Part shown: one piece after another, positions 29,001 to 39,094 of the stretch
How positions within the stretch are numbered: the stretch's first letter is position 1
How the letters are laid out: each line of letters opens with the position of its first letter
Assembly (NCBI RefSeq): GCF_000300995.1
Contig: NZ_AMRJ01000014.1
Coordinates: 21,985 to 85,984, forward strand
Source: Alcanivorax hongdengensis A-11-3
GTDB lineage: Bacteria > Pseudomonadota > Gammaproteobacteria > Pseudomonadales > Alcanivoracaceae
Reading direction: 5' to 3'
DNA length: 64,000 nt
Program-made: the position numbers and the translations under genes
The notes under the pieces: generated by a model
Database searches by the model: none
The model's input: only the letters and a program-made list of their open reading frames with translations
Told to the model about the DNA's origin: nothing

Positions 29001-32000
29001 ATGGCAGCTGCAAGCGAGATGGGCTCGCGCCGCTGGTGGCGGCGAATACAGACCTGGCTGTTATGGCTGTTGGCCATTCTGGCCCTGCTCACCGCCGTTT
29101 ACGTGGTGGTGGCCCGACAACTGATGGCCGAGGTGCCGCAGTACCGTGAACGACTGATCTCGCTACTGGAAGAGCGTATCAAGACCCCCCTGGATATCGG
29201 CGAGCTGAATGGCGCCATGGATGGGCTGACGCCCCGGTTCGTGGCCCGTCGCATCCGCTTGCCGGCCCCGGAGGGGGAGGCGCCGCTGGAACTGGGTGAA
29301 GTGGTGATGAGCGTGGATGTGCTCTGTTCCCTGCTGCATCGGGACCTGTGCCTCAAGGAGCTGCATATCCAGGGCGTGGACTTGCAGCTGGTTCGTGATG
29401 AGCAGGGCAAGATTCGGCTGCGAGGCCTGGAAACACTGGGGGGCAACAGCGACGACAAACCCCCGGTGGAGCGCCTGCTGACCATCTTCTACCGGCAGCA
29501 GCGGCTGATTATCAGTGATGCCCGTCTGTCGCTGAGCTGGCCGGACATGCCGCCGCTGGCGGCCTCTTCGCTGAATGCGTCGCTGATCAATGAGGGCAGC
29601 GAGCACCAGCTGGCGGTGCGGCTGGATGCCCGTGATCGCCCCCTGCACCTGGATGTTCGCATGCACCTGCATGGCGATGCCTTCCGGCTGCAGGATGTGG
29701 ATGCGGACGTCTATGCCAGTGTCTCCGGTGAGCGCCTGCAGGAGTGGTTACCACAACACCGTCAGTGGCCCCTGGACGTGACCGCTCTGGATGGCACCGT
29801 AGGGCTCTGGGCGACCCTCGAGGACGGCGAACCGGACCACGCCCAGCTACAGCTGAAGATGCCGTTGCTGACCTTTTCCGACGGCCAGCACCAGTGGCCG
29901 CTCAAGGCCTTGCAGGTCAACCTGGCCCTGCAGCGCCAGGCGGACCAGGCAAAGCTGACAGTCTATGATCTGGCCGGCCAGTCGCCGGCGGGGTCGCTGG
30001 CCCTGGGGACCGCCACGCTGGGCTGGCAGACCCGTGGGGACGACCGCCAGTGGCGGCTGCGGGTCAATGATCTGCCGGTCCATGCCCTGGCCCAGCAGTT
30101 CCTCAAGTGGCCTTTCCCGCTGCCCGAGGCGGTGGGCAAAAGCCGGGATCTGCTGGCCAAGCTGTCTCCACGGGGGCTGGTCAACGCGGTATACCTGCAG
30201 GGCCATGCCCGTGAGCTGGGTCAGTTCCAGGCCCGGGTCACCGGCCTGACCAGCCAGGCGGATGACCGTATTCCCGGTGTCAGTGGTCTCAATGGCTGGC
30301 TGGCCGGCACGCCGGACAACGGTCTGGCCCGCCTCTACGGTGACAATTTCAGCGTTACCATGCCGCGCCTTTATGACCATGCCCTGGCGCTCAATCTGGA
30401 TGGCCTGCTCCACTGGCAGCGTCAGGGAGATCACCTGGCCGTGCGCAGTAATCGTATGCAGATGGGCAACCTGGATGCCCACGGCGAGGCCATGATGGCC
30501 GTGGACCTGGTCGCCGGCCAGATCCCCGATCTGCGCCTGGCTGCCGAGATTCGCGACGGCGACGGCGGCAAAGCCAACCAGTACATTCCCCTGCAACGGT
30601 TGCCTGACGGGCTGGCGGACTGGCTGGGTCAGGCCATTCGCGGCGGTCACCTGCGGCGCGGCCAGATCCTCTATCAGGGTCCGGTGAAAATCGACAAGTC
30701 CCGTCAGCAGGATCGCACCCTGCAGATGCGCTACCAGGGCAGCAATGTGAGCCTGTCGTTTCTGCCTGACTGGCCGCAGGCCACCGGCATCGACGCGGAT
30801 GTGCTGATCAATGGTCGCGACGTCAGTGCCGTGGCCGCCCGTGGCCAGTTGTTCGACAGCCAGCTCCGGGATGTCTATGTGGATGTGCCCGGCGTGTTAC
30901 CCGGGCAGGTGCCGCACCTGATCATCAGCGGCCAGGTCAGTGGCCCGGTGAAGGACCTGGACGCCCTGTTCCAGAACACGCCCCTCAAGCAGCAACTGCC
31001 TGCGGCGTTGACCGACTGGCGCTTCAATGCCGGCAGCATGGATGGCCATTTGTTGCTGGACATGCCACTGAAGAAGGGCGAAGGCACGCCGGCGGTGATC
31101 GTGGATGCCCGCGCCAGGGACGCCACGGTGAACAATGCCGGCCAGCACCTTGCCGTCACGCACCTGGATGCGCCGGTGTATTTCCATCTGCAAAAGGGGA
31201 TTGCCATTGAGCACCTGACAGCGCAGGTCATGGGTGGGCAGTTTACCGGCCAGTGGCTCACCCGTGACGGCAAGAGTCGCTTGCAGCTGGATGGCAAGGC
31301 CCCGGTGAAGGCCGTGCGCGACTGGCTGGGCTTTCCCTGGCTGGAGCCAGTCACGGGCCAGATGCCGCTGGGCATCACCGTGGATGTGCCCTTCCATGGC
31401 GGTGACTTTGCGGTAAGGGCGGTGTCGTCCATGAAAGGGGTGAGCGTCAATGTGCCGGCACCACTGGGCAAGGGGGCCGATGAGACCCGGCCACTGGATG
31501 TGCATTTCCGGGATGCCGGCGCGGCCAGGCAGTTGACGGTCAGTTACGGCGACCAGCTCAGCGGTGCTTTCCGGTTGGGCTCGTCGGTGGCCGGTGAGCT
31601 TTTGCTGGGTCCCGGCAAGCCGGTGGTGCCCGAGCGTGGGGTGGCGGTTCACGGTCAGGTGGCTGCGGCGTCCGTGGAACCCTGGCTGGATTACCTCAGT
31701 GACCGTTTGATTCCGGCCTTTTCCGGCGGTGGTGACGGCGGCGGTGATGGCGGGCTGTCTGACAGCCGTCTGGCGCGGGTATCGGTGAAAGTGGGGCAGC
31801 TGGATCTGTTTGATGTGCCGGTGGCCGATGCCACCGTCTCCGCCGCCCCCCAGGGCAATGACTGGAATCTGGCGCTGAGCAGCCCGTCGGTGGCCGGTTC
31901 GGTACGTATTCCCGATGGCTACACCCAGCGTGGCGACAAGCCGTTACAGGTATCGGTCAGCAAGCTGCACATCCGTTTACCCGATGACAGCCAGGATCAG

Positions 32001-32834
32001 GGCGGGCCGCGCCTGTCCCCCCTGCAGATTCCGGTGATGGATGTGAAAGCCCAGAACCTGCGTATCGACGGTGAGGATTTCGGCCAGTGGCGTGGCGCGG
32101 TGCGGGCCAGCAACAGCGGGGTGCGTATCAACGATCTGCAGGGTCAGTGGCGTCACACGGACTTCGACGGCACCCTGGACTGGACCGCCGAAGATGATGG
32201 CCAGTACACCCGCTACAACGGGGCCCTGCGCTCCGATAACCTGGGGCAGGCGCTCAAGGACTGGGACCTGCCAGCCCTGATCGAGTCGAAACATGCCACG
32301 GCGAAGGTGGTGCTGGGCTGGCATGACTGGCCCTTCGAGCCTGACTACCTGGCGCTGGATGGCCAGGCCAATGTGGATATCGGTGAGTGCCGCATTCCCG
32401 ATACCGACACCAAAACCTCTTTCCTGCGGGTGCTGGGCGTGCTCAACATCGGCACCATCCAGCGACGCCTGCGGCTGGATTTCTCCGACCTGTACAAGAA
32501 GGGTCTCAGTTGCGACGGTATCAGCGGCGACTTCAGTATCAACGGCCCCCGGGTTTCCACCAGTAACCTGCGTATCAATTCACCTTCCGCGGCCATCGAA
32601 GTAAAAGGTGAAATGAACCTGGACAAGGAAACGCTCAACCACCAGATGAAGGTCACCTTGCCCATTTCCAGTAACCTTTATGCCGGCTGTCTGGCCGGGC
32701 CGGCCGCCTGTGCCGGGATCTTTGTGGTGGAGCGCATCTGGGGCGACAAACTGGACAAGACCACGACCATGGAATTCAAGGTCACCGGTAACTGGTCAAA
32801 CCCGAACGTGAAAGAAACGGAGGGGATTTTCTGA
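29001..32834 (+). CDS. yhdP: AsmA-like inner-membrane protein YhdP
   Basis: 1277 residues of the AsmA/TamB-like family. YhdP is anchored by one N-terminal helix (about 16-38) and its long beta-taco body is thought to carry phospholipids across the periplasm to the outer membrane. The DUF3971 region spans the middle, and the AsmA-type C terminus includes LRVLGVLNIGTIQRRLRLDF and LPISSNL. A glycine-rich insert (SGGGDGGGDGG) near residue 915 is unusual but short. The stop overlaps the next start by one base. Confidence 0.94.
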   Translation: MAAASEMGSRRWWRRIQTWLLWLLAILALLTAVYVVVARQLMAEVPQYRERLISLLEERIKTPLDIGELNGAMDGLTPRFVARRIRLPAPEGEAPLELGEVVMSVDVLCSLLHRDLCLKELHIQGVDLQLVRDEQGKIRLRGLETLGGNSDDKPPVERLLTIFYRQQRLIISDARLSLSWPDMPPLAASSLNASLINEGSEHQLAVRLDARDRPLHLDVRMHLHGDAFRLQDVDADVYASVSGERLQEWLPQHRQWPLDVTALDGTVGLWATLEDGEPDHAQLQLKMPLLTFSDGQHQWPLKALQVNLALQRQADQAKLTVYDLAGQSPAGSLALGTATLGWQTRGDDRQWRLRVNDLPVHALAQQFLKWPFPLPEAVGKSRDLLAKLSPRGLVNAVYLQGHARELGQFQARVTGLTSQADDRIPGVSGLNGWLAGTPDNGLARLYGDNFSVTMPRLYDHALALNLDGLLHWQRQGDHLAVRSNRMQMGNLDAHGEAMMAVDLVAGQIPDLRLAAEIRDGDGGKANQYIPLQRLPDGLADWLGQAIRGGHLRRGQILYQGPVKIDKSRQQDRTLQMRYQGSNVSLSFLPDWPQATGIDADVLINGRDVSAVAARGQLFDSQLRDVYVDVPGVLPGQVPHLIISGQVSGPVKDLDALFQNTPLKQQLPAALTDWRFNAGSMDGHLLLDMPLKKGEGTPAVIVDARARDATVNNAGQHLAVTHLDAPVYFHLQKGIAIEHLTAQVMGGQFTGQWLTRDGKSRLQLDGKAPVKAVRDWLGFPWLEPVTGQMPLGITVDVPFHGGDFAVRAVSSMKGVSVNVPAPLGKGADETRPLDVHFRDAGAARQLTVSYGDQLSGAFRLGSSVAGELLLGPGKPVVPERGVAVHGQVAAASVEPWLDYLSDRLIPAFSGGGDGGGDGGLSDSRLARVSVKVGQLDLFDVPVADATVSAAPQGNDWNLALSSPSVAGSVRIPDGYTQRGDKPLQVSVSKLHIRLPDDSQDQGGPRLSPLQIPVMDVKAQNLRIDGEDFGQWRGAVRASNSGVRINDLQGQWRHTDFDGTLDWTAEDDGQYTRYNGALRSDNLGQALKDWDLPALIESKHATAKVVLGWHDWPFEPDYLALDGQANVDIGECRIPDTDTKTSFLRVLGVLNIGTIQRRLRLDFSDLYKKGLSCDGISGDFSINGPRVSTSNLRINSPSAAIEVKGEMNLDKETLNHQMKVTLPISSNLYAGCLAGPAACAGIFVVERIWGDKLDKTTTMEFKVTGNWSNPNVKETEGIF

Positions 32835-33670
32835 TGACCACGCTTGCAGCCATTCAGATGACCAGCACGCGCTCGCTGGATGACAACCTGGCCCAGGCCG
32901 ATGCCCTGTTGCAGCAGGCGGCCGGGCAGGGGGCCTCGCTGGCCGTGCTGCCGGAGAACTTCGCCGGCTACGGCGTCGATTACCGCCAGCTGGCCGGCCA
33001 GTACCCCCGGCTGGTGGACTGGCTGTCCGACCAGGCACGCCGCCATCGCCTGGCGATTGTCGGCGGCAGTATTCCGGCCATCGAGCGGCCGGATGGCAGC
33101 CAGGTGCCAGCACCGCGGGTGCGCACCCGCTCGCTGGCCTTCAGTGAGGATGGCACCCTGCTGGCTGGTTACGACAAGCTTCACCTGTTTGATGCCCAGG
33201 TCAACGATGCCCAGGGCAGTTATCTGGAATCACGGGTGTTCGAGCCCGGCGAACAGGTGATCACCGTGCCACTGGCCGGTCTGCAGGTGGGGCTGGCGAT
33301 CTGCTATGACCTGCGGTTCCCGGCGCTGGCGCAGGCGCTGGCCGGCCAGGGCGCCGAGCTGCTGGTGTATCCGTCCGCCTTTACCGCGGTGACCGGCGCC
33401 GCCCACTGGCAGCTACTGCTGCGAGCCACCGCCGTGCAGACCGGGTGTTTTGTGTTGGGCGCCAATCAGTGTGGTCAGCACAGTGAACGCCGGGCCAGCT
33501 TTGGCCATTCCATGCTGGTGGACCCCTGGGGCACGGTGCAGGCCAGCCTGGAGGAGAAACCGGGTGTGCTTGTGGCCACGCCGGACCTTGCTACCATGGA
33601 CAGTGTTCGCCAGCGCATGCCGGTCATGCGCCATCAACGATTCAGCCCAGAAGGACCCTATGAACTCTGA
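32834..33670 (+). CDS. carbon-nitrogen hydrolase (Nit1/Nit2-like amidase)
   Basis: 278 residues of the nitrilase superfamily with the Glu41-Lys115-Cys157 triad ([27 protein letters not shown]). Relatives between yhdP and tldD resemble Nit1, which removes deaminated glutathione, a metabolite-repair job; the substrate here is inferred. It overlaps tldD by 11 bases and follows yhdP with a 1-base overlap. Confidence 0.9.
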   Translation: MTTLAAIQMTSTRSLDDNLAQADALLQQAAGQGASLAVLPENFAGYGVDYRQLAGQYPRLVDWLSDQARRHRLAIVGGSIPAIERPDGSQVPAPRVRTRSLAFSEDGTLLAGYDKLHLFDAQVNDAQGSYLESRVFEPGEQVITVPLAGLQVGLAICYDLRFPALAQALAGQGAELLVYPSAFTAVTGAAHWQLLLRATAVQTGCFVLGANQCGQHSERRASFGHSMLVDPWGTVQASLEEKPGVLVATPDLATMDSVRQRMPVMRHQRFSPEGPYEL

Positions 33671-35105
33671 CGCCGACAACCTTGCCATTGCCCGGGAAAT
33701 GCTGCTCGCTCCCGCCTCCCTGCAGCCCAGCCAGCTGGAAGGCCTGCTCAATGGCCAGCTGACCGGGCAGGCGGATTATGCCGACATCTATTTCCAGCAC
33801 AGCCGGCACGAAAGCTGGGTGCTGGAAGACGGCATCGTGCGGGACGCCAGTTTCAACACCGAGCGGGGCGCGGGTGTACGTATTGTCAGTGGTGACAAGA
33901 CCGGCTTTGCCTATAGCGATGACATCACCTTGAAAACCCTGCAACAGGCCAGTGGCGCCGCCCGCGCCATTACCCGCCAGGGTCAGGACCGGCAGGTGCG
34001 CCTGGCCAGTGCTGCAGTGCCGGCCCGCTACCAGGCGCTGGACCCGCTGGTCGGCTGGCCGGCGGACGACAAGGTCGCTCTGCTGCAGGAAATCGACCGC
34101 ATGGCCCGCTCCCTGGACCCGGCCATCGTGGAAGTGACCGCCAGCCTTAGTGCGGTTCAGGATGTGGTGCTGGTGGCCGCCAGTGACGGCACCCTGGCCG
34201 CTGACGTACGGCCATTGATCCGTTGCAACGTCAGTGTCATCGCCGAACGTGATGGCCGCCGCGAGCGTGGCAGTGCCGGCGGCGGTGGCCGGGTTTCCTA
34301 TGACTGGCTGCGCCAGGCCGGCCGCATCGAAGGCTGGACCCGCGAGGCGGTGCGCTCGGCCCTGTTGAACCTGGAAGCCCGGCCGGCCCCGGCCGGCACC
34401 ATGCCGGTGGTGTTGGGGCCGGGCTGGCCCGGGGTGCTGTTGCACGAGGCCGTCGGTCATGGCCTGGAAGGTGACTTCAATCGCAAGGGCACGTCCATGT
34501 TTGCCCGCAAGCTGGGCCAGCAGGTGGCCTCGTCCCTGTGCACCGTGGTGGATGACGGTACTCTGGCGGATCGGCGCGGTTCGCTGACGGTGGACGACGA
34601 AGGCACCCCCAGCGCCTGCAATACCCTGATCGAAAAGGGCAAGCTGGTGGGCTACATGCAGGACAAGACCAATGCCCGCCTGATGGGCGTGGCGCCCACC
34701 GGCAATGGCCGGCGCGAATCCTACGCGCACCTGCCCATGCCGCGCATGACCAATACCTATATGTTACCCGGTGAAAGCGACCCCGAAGAGATCGTCGCCA
34801 GCCTGGATCGCGGCATCTATGCGGTGAACTTCGGCGGCGGCCAGGTGGACATTACCTCCGGGCGGTTCGTGTTCTCCACCAGTGAAGCCTACCTGGTGGA
34901 AAAGGGCAAAATCGTCTGCCCGGTGAAGGGGGCGACCCTGATCGGTAGCGGTGCGGAAGTCATGAGTCGTATTTCCATGGTCGGCAATGACCTGGCGCTG
35001 GACAGCGGTATTGGTGTGTGTGGCAAGGAAGGCCAGTCGGTGCCGGTGGGAGTGGGCCAGCCGACCCTGCGTGTGGATGCGCTGACCGTGGGAGGAACGG
35101 CCTGA
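33660..35105 (+). CDS. tldD: metalloprotease TldD
   Basis: 481 residues. TldD forms a heterodimer with TldE/PmbA (37671-39026) that cleaves small unfolded peptides such as microcin B17 leader and antitoxin fragments. The zinc motif HEAVGH is at 262-267 ([14 protein letters not shown]). The start at 33660 is supported by AAGGA five bases upstream; the frame stays open 70 codons upstream inside the amidase gene. The stop TGA overlaps the next ATG by one base. Confidence 0.96.
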   Translation: MNSDADNLAIAREMLLAPASLQPSQLEGLLNGQLTGQADYADIYFQHSRHESWVLEDGIVRDASFNTERGAGVRIVSGDKTGFAYSDDITLKTLQQASGAARAITRQGQDRQVRLASAAVPARYQALDPLVGWPADDKVALLQEIDRMARSLDPAIVEVTASLSAVQDVVLVAASDGTLAADVRPLIRCNVSVIAERDGRRERGSAGGGGRVSYDWLRQAGRIEGWTREAVRSALLNLEARPAPAGTMPVVLGPGWPGVLLHEAVGHGLEGDFNRKGTSMFARKLGQQVASSLCTVVDDGTLADRRGSLTVDDEGTPSACNTLIEKGKLVGYMQDKTNARLMGVAPTGNGRRESYAHLPMPRMTNTYMLPGESDPEEIVASLDRGIYAVNFGGGQVDITSGRFVFSTSEAYLVEKGKIVCPVKGATLIGSGAEVMSRISMVGNDLALDSGIGVCGKEGQSVPVGVGQPTLRVDALTVGGTA

Positions 35106-35566
35106 TGGCGCAGGTAGCCGACGTGCTGGCGCGCATGCGCCTGTTCAGCGGTCTCAGTGACGAGGAGCTGGCCCAGCTGGAGAAACTGGTATTCGTCAAC
35201 CGCTTGCCCGCCGGGGAGGCGGTATGCCGGGAGGGGGATCGCAGTGACTTTGTCTGTTTTGTGGTGAAAGGCTGTCTGGATATCGTCAAGCAGAACCCGG
35301 ATGGCGGCGAAGTGGTCATTGCCCACCTGCGCCCCGGTGATTCCATGGGCGAAATGGCCCTGGTCGATCATGAGCCGCGGTCCGCCACCGTGCGGGCCGC
35401 CGAGGATGCCACGCTGATCGTCCTGACCCGCAAGGGCGTGGAGCAACTGCGCAAACGCAGCCCCAATGCGGTCAGTATCGTAATGGAAAATATTGCCCGC
35501 TTGCTGTGCGATCACCTGCGTCGCACCTCTTCTCAACTGGCCCAGTTCAAGCTGCCGGTCAGCTGA
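35105..35566 (+). CDS. cyclic nucleotide-binding-domain protein
   Basis: 153 residues consisting of a single CRP-type beta-roll domain without a DNA-binding part. The phosphate-binding cassette is intact: GEMAL with Glu83 and PRSATVRA with Arg92, so cAMP or cGMP binding is plausible. A helix closes the C terminus (about 125-150). It overlaps tldD by one base and lies 35 bases before the MORN/C13 lipoprotein, so the three are probably one transcript. Compare the degenerate relative at 20483-21265. Target unknown. Confidence 0.85.
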   Translation: MAQVADVLARMRLFSGLSDEELAQLEKLVFVNRLPAGEAVCREGDRSDFVCFVVKGCLDIVKQNPDGGEVVIAHLRPGDSMGEMALVDHEPRSATVRAAEDATLIVLTRKGVEQLRKRSPNAVSIVMENIARLLCDHLRRTSSQLAQFKLPVS

Positions 35567-35601
35567 CCGCCTGCCTGGGGCCCCGTCGCCGGGACATAAC
35601 A

Positions 35602-37101
35602 ATGAAAATCACTGCCCTGATGATTGCTGTCCTGCTGCTGGCTGCCTGTGAGCCGGTGCAGTTACCGGCGGACTATCGTCTGCCCAACGGCGCGGAATAT
35701 CGCGGTGATACCAAGGACAAGCTGTTCGACGGGCAGGGGTCGCTGACCTGGCCGGATGGCTCCGTCTACGAGGGGCAATTCAGCCAGGGCATGATGCAGG
35801 GGCAGGGGCGCCTGTCCCAGGCGGATGGCTGTGTCTATGAGGGGCACTTCACCCGGGGGCAGCCCGATGGCGAGGGTCAGCTGCAGTGTTCGGACGGGGT
35901 GATCTATCAGGGCACTTTCGAGCAGGGCAAGCTGGTCAAGGGCAAGGTGGATTACCCGGATGCCGGTGAGTACCAGGGGCAGCTACAGGACTGGCAGCCG
36001 GAGGGGAGCGGGGTGTGGACCAGTGAGAGCGGTGACCGTTACGAAGGCACTTTCGAGGAAGGTGAAATCATCAAGGGTCACTATCTTAGCCAGGACGGCG
36101 AAGAATATCAGGGCGGCTTCCAGTACTGGACCTACCATGGCCAGGGGGTGTTGACCCTGCCGTCCGGGGAACAGCGCCGGGCCACGTTTGAAAATGGCCT
36201 GGCCCAGGGCAAGGGCCAGCGTATTACCGGGCCTGAAGATCAGCGTAAAACCGAAACCGTCTATTTCCTGGACGGGCGCATCGTCGATGGCCCGAAAACC
36301 CGTGCAGAGCGCCATCATCAGCAGGCTGCCGAGCTGGAACAGCGGCTTTATTCGGAAGGGCGCCGTTTGCAGGCGTCGCTGGCTTCCCTGGCGCCCCAGC
36401 GCCCCGGGGTGCGCGATATCTACCTGCTGGCGATTGGCGGTGATGGTCGTCAGCCAGTGTTCAGCAAGGAGGTGGACTGGGTCGCAAAACAGCTGGGCAA
36501 GCAACTGGATTTCCGTGGCCGCACCCTGTTGTTGGCCAATGGCGGTGACAGCCAGCAGCCGCTGGCGACGCTGACCAGCATTTCCGAAAGCCTGCAGGCC
36601 CTGGACCAGATTCTCGACCCCAGTGAAGACTTGTTGCTGATTCATCTGGTCAGCCACGGCAGCCGTGATGGGGATGTGGTGCTGGCCGAGCCCGGCATGC
36701 GGCTCAATAACCTCACCGTCCAGACCATGGCCGCCCAGCTCGACAAGCTGCGTATCCAGCACCAGTGGCTGGTGATCTCGGCCTGCTATTCCGGGCAGTG
36801 GATCAAGCCGCTGGCCAATGCCCAGCGAGTGATCTTCACGTCCGCCGCCGCAGATCGCACCTCCTTCGGCTGCAGTGATGATTCCGAGCGCACCTGGTTC
36901 AGCAAGGCGCTCTACGGCGATGCCCTGCAGGACCAGGGGCTGCTTGATTTGCAGGCGCTGTTCGCCGCCGCGGATCAGCAGGTGGAGGAGATGGAAAAGG
37001 CCCGTGATATCGAGGGTGACCAGCACTCGCTGCCCCAGCACTTCATGGGCAAGGCCTTCATGAGCTGGTGGCGCAGCCAGGCCGTGGCCATGCCTCAGTA
37101 G
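35602..37101 (+). CDS. MORN-repeat lipoprotein with C13 (caspase-fold) peptidase domain
   Basis: 499 residues. A lipoprotein signal ends at LLAAC (Cys16; next residue Glu). Residues about 28-206 hold roughly seven MORN-like repeats (WPDGSVYEGQF, DGCVYEGHF, DGVIYQGTF and so on). After a helical linker (about 232-265) a caspase-fold domain of the legumain C13 type follows, with candidate catalytic His352 (LVSHGSRDG) and Cys395 (ISACYSGQW). It should sit in the envelope with the protease domain in the periplasm. The start is at 35602, where the lipobox begins. It converges on darP with a 7-base overlap. Substrate and partner are unknown. Confidence 0.85.
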   Translation: MKITALMIAVLLLAACEPVQLPADYRLPNGAEYRGDTKDKLFDGQGSLTWPDGSVYEGQFSQGMMQGQGRLSQADGCVYEGHFTRGQPDGEGQLQCSDGVIYQGTFEQGKLVKGKVDYPDAGEYQGQLQDWQPEGSGVWTSESGDRYEGTFEEGEIIKGHYLSQDGEEYQGGFQYWTYHGQGVLTLPSGEQRRATFENGLAQGKGQRITGPEDQRKTETVYFLDGRIVDGPKTRAERHHQQAAELEQRLYSEGRRLQASLASLAPQRPGVRDIYLLAIGGDGRQPVFSKEVDWVAKQLGKQLDFRGRTLLLANGGDSQQPLATLTSISESLQALDQILDPSEDLLLIHLVSHGSRDGDVVLAEPGMRLNNLTVQTMAAQLDKLRIQHQWLVISACYSGQWIKPLANAQRVIFTSAAADRTSFGCSDDSERTWFSKALYGDALQDQGLLDLQALFAAADQQVEEMEKARDIEGDQHSLPQHFMGKAFMSWWRSQAVAMPQ

Positions 37102-37634
37102 AGCGGCGCGCTCTTGTCCAGCTGGTTGAGGTAGTTCATCAGCTTGCGCCGTTCACGCTTGAAGCGGTCTTTCTGCTCGGCACTGGCGCTGGCCGGGTCG
37201 TCCAGACGGGTCTTGAGCATGTTGCGCGCCAGGTTGCGCAGTTGCTGGCGGTCGCCGTGGGGGAAAAACTCCAGCACCTGTTGCAGCACGGTTTCCGCGT
37301 CCCTGAGCTGCGGCTTGCCGGCAATCTCGTCCACCCAGTTGGTTAGCCGCTGGGAACGGAACGGATCCTGGAGGGCGGCCAGGGCGGCGATAATGCGTTC
37401 GCTGTCTGATTCGCGTACCAGCCGGCCAAGAAACTGGGCATGACGGCGTCGGGCCTCGTTGCTGGTGATGCGTTTCGCCTCGTCCAGGGCCTTGAGCAGG
37501 CTGTCGGTGAGCGGCAGGCGGGCCAGTTCCGATTCCTTCAATTCCATCAGTGACAGGCCGATCTCCTGCAGGGCCTGATCATCGCGTTTGAGTTGCGTCT
37601 TGCTGGTGTAATCGTCGTCGTTATACTCGGTCAT
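37095..37634 (-). CDS. darP: ribosome biogenesis factor DarP (YjgA, DUF615)
   Basis: 179 residues, charged and helical. DarP binds the 50S precursor and helps in peptidyl-transferase centre maturation. SKTQLKRDDQALQEIG at the N terminus and ARRRHAQFLGRLVRE are family hallmarks. It is the only minus-strand gene between tldD and pmbA and lies head-to-head with pmbA, as in Pseudomonas and E. coli. Confidence 0.92.
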   Translation of the reverse strand: MTEYNDDDYTSKTQLKRDDQALQEIGLSLMELKESELARLPLTDSLLKALDEAKRITSNEARRRHAQFLGRLVRESDSERIIAALAALQDPFRSQRLTNWVDEIAGKPQLRDAETVLQQVLEFFPHGDRQQLRNLARNMLKTRLDDPASASAEQKDRFKRERRKLMNYLNQLDKSAPLY

Positions 37635-37670
37635 GTCTTTTCATGCGCGCATCCGTGGAGCCGCCATTTT

Positions 37671-39026
37671 ATGTCTGAATCACCTGCAACAACAGCCGAA
37701 CTGGACCCGGAACAACTGAAACAGGCCGAACAGACCGCGGCCTGGCTGCTGGAAGAGGCCCGGCGGCAGGGGGCCGATGGTGCGGAAGTGAATGTCAGTG
37801 TGTCCCAGGGCTACTCGGTCAATGTCCGTCAGGGCGAGGTGGAAACGGTGGAGTTTCACCGCGATCGCGGCGTCTCCCTGACCCTGTTCCAGGGGCGCCG
37901 CAAGGGCCATGCCAGCAGCTCCGACGATAGCCGTGACAGCCTGCGCGATACCGTGGCGGCGGCCCTGGCCATTGCCCGCTATACCGAAGAGGATCCCTAT
38001 GCGGGGCTGGCCAGCCGTGAACAACTGGCCGTGGACATGCCGGCGCTGGACCTCTATCACCCCTGGCCATTGAGCACCGGCGAGGCCATCGAGCAGGCGC
38101 TGGCCTGCGAAGCCGAAGCCCGGGCCGACAAGCGCATCGTCAATTCCGAGGGCGCCTCGGTTTCCACCAGTGCCAGCCAGCGAGTGTTTGCCACCTCCGA
38201 GGGTTTTCTGCACGGTTATCGCGGTACCCATCACAGCCGGGCCTGCAGCGTGGTGGCGGAAGATGACGCCGGCATGCAGCGGGATTTTTACTACGATGCC
38301 GCCCGCCAGGCGGACGCCCTGGCCAGCGCCGAGCAGGTGGGCCGCATTGCCCGTGAGCGTACCGTGGCACGGCTGGGAGCGCGGATTCCGGATACCGGAG
38401 AGTGGCCGGTGATCTTTGCGCCGGAAGTGGCCGCCGGTCTGCTCGGTCATCTGGTCAGTGCCATCAGTGGCGGCGCCATTTATCGTCGCAGTTCCTTCTT
38501 GCAGGATGCCCTGGGCAAGGCGGTCCTGCCGGCCGGGTTCACGCTCAGCGAACATCCGCACCTGCCGCGCGGTAATGCCTCCGCGCCCTTCGATGCGGAC
38601 GGGTTGCCCACCGTGGAGCAGGCGTTTGTGGATGACGGGGTGTTGCAGCGCTTCGCGCTCAGCCTGTATGCGTCCCGGCGTCTGAAAATGGCGCCCACCG
38701 GTAACGGTGGCGGGATTCGCAATCTGCGAATTTCCGATAGCGGGGAAACCCTGCAGCAACTGATGAGCCGGGTGCCCAAAGGCATTCTGGTCACCGAAGT
38801 CATGGGGCAGGGGGTCAATCTGGTGACCGGCGATTATTCCCGTGGGGCAAGCGGTTTCTGGTTTGAGAACGGTGTCATTAAAGATGCGCTGCAAGAGTTT
38901 ACCATTGCCGGACATCTGGGAGAGATGTGGATGGGGATTCAGGGTAGCGGCACCGATGTGGATTACCGTGGCAATATCGCCTGTGGTTCTTTACTGTTGT
39001 CACCCCTGAAAATTGCCGGCCGTTAA
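37671..39026 (+). CDS. pmbA: metalloprotease PmbA/TldE
   Basis: 451 residues, the non-zinc partner of TldD in the hetero-oligomeric peptidase. It has family features VNVRQGEVETVEFHRDRGVS and PTGNGGGIRNLRI, and ends in SGTDVDYRGNIACGSLLLSPLKIAG, but lacks HExxxH as expected. The start at 37671 is chosen by homology; the frame is open for 26 codons upstream. Divergent from darP (36-base gap). Confidence 0.95.
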   Translation: MSESPATTAELDPEQLKQAEQTAAWLLEEARRQGADGAEVNVSVSQGYSVNVRQGEVETVEFHRDRGVSLTLFQGRRKGHASSSDDSRDSLRDTVAAALAIARYTEEDPYAGLASREQLAVDMPALDLYHPWPLSTGEAIEQALACEAEARADKRIVNSEGASVSTSASQRVFATSEGFLHGYRGTHHSRACSVVAEDDAGMQRDFYYDAARQADALASAEQVGRIARERTVARLGARIPDTGEWPVIFAPEVAAGLLGHLVSAISGGAIYRRSSFLQDALGKAVLPAGFTLSEHPHLPRGNASAPFDADGLPTVEQAFVDDGVLQRFALSLYASRRLKMAPTGNGGGIRNLRISDSGETLQQLMSRVPKGILVTEVMGQGVNLVTGDYSRGASGFWFENGVIKDALQEFTIAGHLGEMWMGIQGSGTDVDYRGNIACGSLLLSPLKIAGR

Positions 39027-39094
39027 CGTCAGGAACGTTTACGCCGGTCCTGTTCATTGGAAGAACATTTTTTTAACCGGGAAGGAGAAAATCA

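Noticed and set aside
31720..31760. Gly-rich stretch in yhdP as a frameshift
   Set aside because: The frame stays open and family text continues on both sides; it is an in-frame insert.
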